From: Chitinophaga pinensis
Lineage (GTDB): Bacteria; Planctomycetota; Phycisphaerae; Phycisphaerales; SM1A02
Direction: 5' to 3'
Length of the DNA: 16,873 bases
Assembly (NCBI GenBank): GCA_943329105.2
Contig: CALQCP020000023.1
Coordinates: 1 to 16,873, forward strand
Of the stretch, positions 13,269 through 16,873 are shown in pieces (the stretch's first letter is position 1; each line of letters starts with the position of its first letter). The position numbers and the translations under genes were made by a program. The notes beneath the pieces are model-generated. The model searched no databases, was not told the origin of the DNA, and saw only the letters and a list, made by a program, of their open reading frames with translations.

Positions 13269-14941
13269 TTGGAGTCCTTCGGCGCAGTGAGCGTAATGGT
13301 GTTCACCAGGCGATCTTCCTTGCCGGTGACCAGGACCAATCCCTTCAGAACGGTCTCCGCAGGCAATCGGAAGTGCAGCATCAACTTCTTACCGCTTCCA
13401 AGTGGCTGGATCGGAATGTCCTTGAGTGTGAGCGGATTGCCGCCGATACTTCGCACTAGTACCCAGTCGCCGTCGTCTTCCACCATGCCCACCGCAAAGT
13501 ACTTGGCACCGTTGGTGTCGATGACTGCCACGCGCGCGGACTGCGCCTCAGCGCCAGCGGTCCGCACCCATTCATTCAGGTCAGGGAAGATCCGAACGCC
13601 GCCCTCCTTTGCCGATGCATCCAGGCGAAGCAGGCGCTGTCCCTTACTCACTTGGAAGCCACGAACGCGCAGGTCCGCGGACACCATGGCGCTACCGTTA
13701 CGCGGGAACTTCTGTTCGCCACCAACGATGTAGTTGTTGCCATCAAGGACCAATGCCCCCTTGTCGTTGGAGTTGATGGTTACTCCGCCAATCGCGTACT
13801 TCGGATCGGGGAATTCAATGAGCGCGTCAATGTTGGTCGCCGAGCCGTCGTCAACCGCCTTGCTCGCACCGCTCTCAATCGCCGCGCCACTGGCAAAGTC
13901 CGGTGCCGCTACTGGGCGCGGCGCTAAGAAACGCACGCCCTTGAGTTCAAAGTATTTGGGGGCCTGAGTTCCCAGGTCAGCCTTCGGGAAGAACAGGTAG
14001 AAAGTGCCTTCACCCTGCGCAGAAACCGAGGTCAGCACGTTGGAAGGGGAGTTGAAGAAGTACATCCGCTCGCCGCCCTCCTTGGCATTCTGACGCCATG
14101 CCACGGGGTACGAAACCGTTCCCTTGCCGCTCTTACCGTCGCCGATCAGGCGCGCTTGAGCACCGGTCATCAAGAACTGCTGCCCAGCGCCGTCAAATCC
14201 GCCCTGCTCCATTGTGAATTGAACCGCCCACGATGCCACGGGCTTTGCACCCACGCCCGCACTGAGCGCCATGGCAGGCACATCAAAGAGCTTGATCCGG
14301 CTGACCGCTTCTGGCGGAACCGACACGCGTGCCAGTCCATCCGCGTACGAATCGCGGTACAGCGAACCCGATGTTCGCACCAGCTGCGGCATGTGTGTAT
14401 CGATCGTGCCGCCGCCGAGCCATGGGGTGTACGCACCCCACGAGAGGTATGAGAAGAATCCACCAGCGATGTTTGAAATCGTCAGCAGGGGAGCGTTGTC
14501 GCTACCGATAGCAGGCGCATTCGCCACATCACTGCGACGGCTCCATCCGGTGAAGTCACCGATCGTCACTGTGGACTGGAAGAACCCCATGCCGATCGCC
14601 AACAGGCCAACCGACAGGACGCCGGACGCAGCGCCAAACCCTGCGCCAATAGTGACATCGGCCAAGCGCGGAATGGAGAGATTCATGGGGATGAATCGAT
14701 CGGTAAAGATGCGCAGAATGGCGAGTAGGACAACGAACACGCCCACCAGCACCAGGCCCTTGGAGTATTCGCCAGCGGAACTGCTCAGCATGCGGTACGA
14801 CAATGGCTCCCACACGCCGAAGGCGATCGCGCCGGAGGTGACGACGCAGAGAAAGTGGACCAATGCGCTGAACGCGCCGTTGTTGGACCACCAGTAGGTG
14901 ATGAGAAGGATGACTGCAATAGCGATGACGGAGATGATCAC
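13265..14941 (-). CDS. CvpA-family membrane protein with a large extra C-terminal domain
   Basis: The first 125 residues match the CvpA family by form: four helices (about 2-17, 24-45, 61-80, 97-121) and a glycine-rich turn before the last (DVTIGAGFGAASGVLSVG). CvpA was first linked to colicin V production and is now associated with envelope stability. Usual members have about 160-200 residues; this one has 558. The extra 430 or so residues are soluble, rich in Gly, Ala and Ser with short alternating strands (for example GTVSYPVAWR, GTFYLFFPKADL, NNYIVGG, RVAVIDTNGAKYF), suggesting a beta-rich domain outside the membrane. I do not recognise its fold. The GTG start has AAGGA seven bases upstream, overlapping the stop of the preceding gene. 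Its own stop overlaps the small gene's TTG. Confidence 0.75.
   Translation of the reverse strand: MIISVIAIAVILLITYWWSNNGAFSALVHFLCVVTSGAIAFGVWEPLSYRMLSSSAGEYSKGLVLVGVFVVLLAILRIFTDRFIPMNLSIPRLADVTIGAGFGAASGVLSVGLLAIGMGFFQSTVTIGDFTGWSRRSDVANAPAIGSDNAPLLTISNIAGGFFSYLSWGAYTPWLGGGTIDTHMPQLVRTSGSLYRDSYADGLARVSVPPEAVSRIKLFDVPAMALSAGVGAKPVASWAVQFTMEQGGFDGAGQQFLMTGAQARLIGDGKSGKGTVSYPVAWRQNAKEGGERMYFFNSPSNVLTSVSAQGEGTFYLFFPKADLGTQAPKYFELKGVRFLAPRPVAAPDFASGAAIESGASKAVDDGSATNIDALIEFPDPKYAIGGVTINSNDKGALVLDGNNYIVGGEQKFPRNGSAMVSADLRVRGFQVSKGQRLLRLDASAKEGGVRIFPDLNEWVRTAGAEAQSARVAVIDTNGAKYFAVGMVEDDGDWVLVRSIGGNPLTLKDIPIQPLGSGKKLMLHFRLPAETVLKGLVLVTGKEDRLVNTITLTAPKDSN
13275..13279 (-). promoter_or_regulatory. 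Ribosome binding site AAGGA for the small gene
   Basis: AAGGA sits six bases before the TTG at 13268, inside the end of the CvpA-like gene. It is the main reason for preferring that start over the downstream ATGs. Confidence 0.5.
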
Positions 14942-14948
14942 GGGGTGG

Positions 14949-14953
14949 TCCTT
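14949..14953 (-). promoter_or_regulatory. Ribosome binding site AAGGA for the CvpA-like gene
   Basis: AAGGA overlaps the TAA stop of the GspE-like gene and lies seven bases before the GTG at 14941. This supports the GTG start and coupled translation. Confidence 0.55.
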
Positions 14954-16727
14954 ACTGCTTCTTCTGGACGGTCGGGTTGACTGGCGTAGTGGCGACTGCG
15001 CCGGGGGTAGGGGCAGCCGCTGGCTTCACGGCGCCCGCGGTAGGAGTTCCAGCTGGTGCCGGCGGAGGTGCAAAGATGCGTTTCACTTCATCAAAGCTGG
15101 TCTCGCCGTTACGGACCTTGATGAGTGCAGCATCCTGCAGTGACGGGCACTTGAAGGTGCGCCGAGCCTGCATGTACGCGCCTTTCACATCACCAGTAGC
15201 AAGTACGGCGCGTGACTCGTTGTCCATGGGCAGCACTTCAACAACCGCGCAGCACCCAAGAAATCCGACGCCCTTGCATGTTGGGCAATCAACCGGCTGA
15301 TCCTTGATCAGCACCTTGCCACTCTGCTTGTAAATCTGCACCGGCTTGCCAGCGGCAATGCCCAGCATCTTCTGTTCTGCTGGATTTGGCGTGTACGGAG
15401 CACGACACGTCATGCACAATTTGCGAACCAGCCGCTGCGTCACCACCATGCGCAGCGCGTCCGCCGCCGCTTTGGGGTCACCCACCGACTTCAGCCAAGC
15501 AGCCATGATGTCCGGAACGCTGTCCGATGGCATTCCAACATAGAAGAGCGTTGACCGAGCACCTGCCGCACACAGCACCTTGGATGACCCAGGGTCTGCC
15601 ACGTCAGCGACAAACACCACATCGGGACCGCGGCGAACGATCGATTGCAACTGCGTACCAAAGTCACTCTTGGCTGCATCAAAGTCAGTGTGCTCCACAC
15701 CTTCCACGATGCGCTCAAAGCGGCGCTCCAGCGTCTTGATGTTGGAGGTAAGCGAGTCATGTCGCCCCAAGAGCGCATAGGTCAGGGTGGTGATGCCTTG
15801 GCCAGGACGCGCACCAACCAACACCGTCCCGCGCGGGTCGGCAGTGATGGTGTCCACTACGAGTTTCAGTTGCTGCTCACCCATTCCAATCTTGGCGAGC
15901 GGAATACTGAGTTGTTTCTCGCGCTCAAAGTCCACGCGGATCGATTCACCTTGCATCGATCCCACGCTGGTGACGGTCAGGACAATCCGCGTTCCGTCGC
16001 GGACAATGGGCACCGTGCCGCGTTGCAATTTGCGGCGCTCAGCCGGATCAAGTTCTGCAAACCCCTTTAAGAGGTCCACCACCCGCGTGGCCATTTCACC
16101 GGCAATCGGCTCGCGCTTGAAACGCATGGAATCAACCACTTGCTGAATCTGCGCGCCTTGCTTGGAGAGGGCAATCTCAACGCGCGTAGCGCGCGCATCC
16201 AGCGCCGATAGCAATACCGCCTCCAAGCCGGAATACACCTCAAACGCCGGATCCTTGCGGTCCGGTGCTGCTTGCTCGCTGCGATCCTTCTTCTGGAAGC
16301 GCAACGTGGCGCCGGCCTGCGCATTCTTCGCCTTGCGATCCGCGGCCATCTTGCCAAAGTCAATATCAAGGAAGGTGAGCGGCTTGGCCTTGGTGCCCTT
16401 GAGTGCCTCATTGCGGAACTTCATGTACCACGTACATGGTGCTGCAAAGAAGGCAATCATCAGCGGGAAGCCAGCAAGCCACCACGGAATCAACAGCGCG
16501 GCCAACACTCCCACGGTACCAAATGCCAGAAAGATGGCAGCCCACTTCTGCGGCTTCAGGTTGAAGTACGCAGCGTCCTTCTCCAACTTGGTTGAGACAA
16601 GCACTGCGTACGGCACAAACGCCGCAAAGGTCACGATCGGCTTGGCGATACTCATCAGAATCGCCGGCGAGGATGCCTCTGCGAGGATAGAGCATCCCGG
16701 AATGAAGAAGGCAGTCGGTAAGTTCAC
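14952..16727 (-). CDS. Membrane-anchored, degenerate GspE/PilB-like protein
   Basis: The 591-residue product has three predicted helices at the N-terminus (about 22-46, 61-82, 84-103) and then a type II secretion/type IV pilus ATPase-like region. The N-domain shows AERRKLQRG (for ERRxPQDG) and VGSMQGESIRV. The catalytic motifs are damaged. The Walker A region reads GARPGQGITT, so Ile312 replaces the essential Lys. The Asp box EDPVE is ERRFE (334-338), the Walker B VGEIRD is VADVAD (373-378), and the His box STLHTNDA is lost (about 393-403). The zinc site is kept: Cys438, Cys441, Cys481 and Cys484, after the typical QRLVRKLC. A Pro/Ala/Thr-rich tail ends it. The GTG start has AAGGGAG seven bases upstream. 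It probably cannot hydrolyse ATP and may be a structural or regulatory partner of the neighbouring PilT-like ATPase. Confidence 0.85.
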   Translation of the reverse strand: MNLPTAFFIPGCSILAEASSPAILMSIAKPIVTFAAFVPYAVLVSTKLEKDAAYFNLKPQKWAAIFLAFGTVGVLAALLIPWWLAGFPLMIAFFAAPCTWYMKFRNEALKGTKAKPLTFLDIDFGKMAADRKAKNAQAGATLRFQKKDRSEQAAPDRKDPAFEVYSGLEAVLLSALDARATRVEIALSKQGAQIQQVVDSMRFKREPIAGEMATRVVDLLKGFAELDPAERRKLQRGTVPIVRDGTRIVLTVTSVGSMQGESIRVDFEREKQLSIPLAKIGMGEQQLKLVVDTITADPRGTVLVGARPGQGITTLTYALLGRHDSLTSNIKTLERRFERIVEGVEHTDFDAAKSDFGTQLQSIVRRGPDVVFVADVADPGSSKVLCAAGARSTLFYVGMPSDSVPDIMAAWLKSVGDPKAAADALRMVVTQRLVRKLCMTCRAPYTPNPAEQKMLGIAAGKPVQIYKQSGKVLIKDQPVDCPTCKGVGFLGCCAVVEVLPMDNESRAVLATGDVKGAYMQARRTFKCPSLQDAALIKVRNGETSFDEVKRIFAPPPAPAGTPTAGAVKPAAAPTPGAVATTPVNPTVQKKQ

Positions 16728-16729
16728 GA

Positions 16730-16873
16730 TCAGGCTCCCTTGGCGAACGATGCGCCCTGCGAAATTCCCTTGAGGCGCATGCGCAGCTCCTCGGGCTTCG
16801 GCGTCGACTGCAGCGCGACGCTCTGATGGATGAATTCCTTCTCCACCAAGTCAACCAATGCGGTGGTGAAGTC
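16730..16873 (-). CDS. C-terminus of a PilT-like ATPase (cut by window edge)
   Basis: The last 47 residues before the TGA at 16732-16730 resemble the end of PilT-family retraction ATPases: a helix (TTALVDLVEKEFIHQSVAL) followed by the characteristic P-x-PEEL-x-x-RLKGI ending, here PKPEELRMRLKGI. PilT drives retraction of type IV pili from the cytoplasmic side. The catalytic region lies outside the window, so the identification rests on this tail and on the GspE-like gene that begins two bases later. A GspE-like or other secretion-type ATPase is a possible alternative. Confidence 0.55.
   Translation of the reverse strand, partial: DFTTALVDLVEKEFIHQSVALQSTPKPEELRMRLKGISQGASFAKGA
16735..16741 (-). 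promoter_or_regulatory. Ribosome binding site AAGGGAG for the GspE-like gene
   Basis: AAGGGAG lies inside the last codons of the PilT-like gene, seven bases before the GTG at 16727. It supports that start and coupled translation in the operon. Confidence 0.45.

Overview
The window looks like chromosomal DNA of a GC-rich Gram-negative bacterium, most probably a planctomycete of the Phycisphaerae type. This is inferred from a long CvpA-family protein beside PilT/GspE-type ATPases, many genes without a Shine-Dalgarno site, and proteins rich in Ala/Pro/Thr linkers. No rRNA, tRNA, insertion sequence, phage gene or CRISPR array was seen.

Layout, left to right. A truncated membrane-anchored protein (1-98, minus) lies behind 4-hydroxyphenylpyruvate dioxygenase (103-1305, minus). 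A 40-bp divergent spacer leads to a GroES-like protein (1346-1678), whose stop overlaps the start of aroA (EPSP synthase, 1675-3120). A MsbA-type ABC exporter follows (3227-5029). It converges on a coiled-coil, single-TM protein of unknown function (5115-5987, minus). Divergent from that is a tightly coupled operon (6064-9411): an iron/cobalamin-type binding lipoprotein, a FecCD/BtuC permease, its ATPase and a fourth, unrecognised membrane-anchored protein, all joined by 4-bp stop/start overlaps. Next are accB and accC (9511-11410) and an NAD(P)-binding/DUF2867 protein (11458-12933). The right end is a minus-strand operon (12930-16873): the C-terminus of a PilT-like ATPase, a membrane-anchored GspE-like protein with a broken nucleotide-binding site, a CvpA-like protein with a large extra domain, and a small membrane protein. 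Its three visible starts are non-ATG and each has a good Shine-Dalgarno site.

Most genes are housekeeping: aromatic amino-acid synthesis and breakdown, fatty-acid synthesis, and transport. Two things stand out. First is the right-hand operon, where a degenerate secretion ATPase with three predicted membrane helices is coupled to a PilT-like ATPase and an enlarged CvpA-like membrane protein. Second is a set of short-period degenerate tandem arrays (11, 10, 9 and about 7 bp) at or just upstream of gene starts. The clearest is an 11-bp ATGATC array directly before accB, which also forms a chain of overlapping mini-ORFs.
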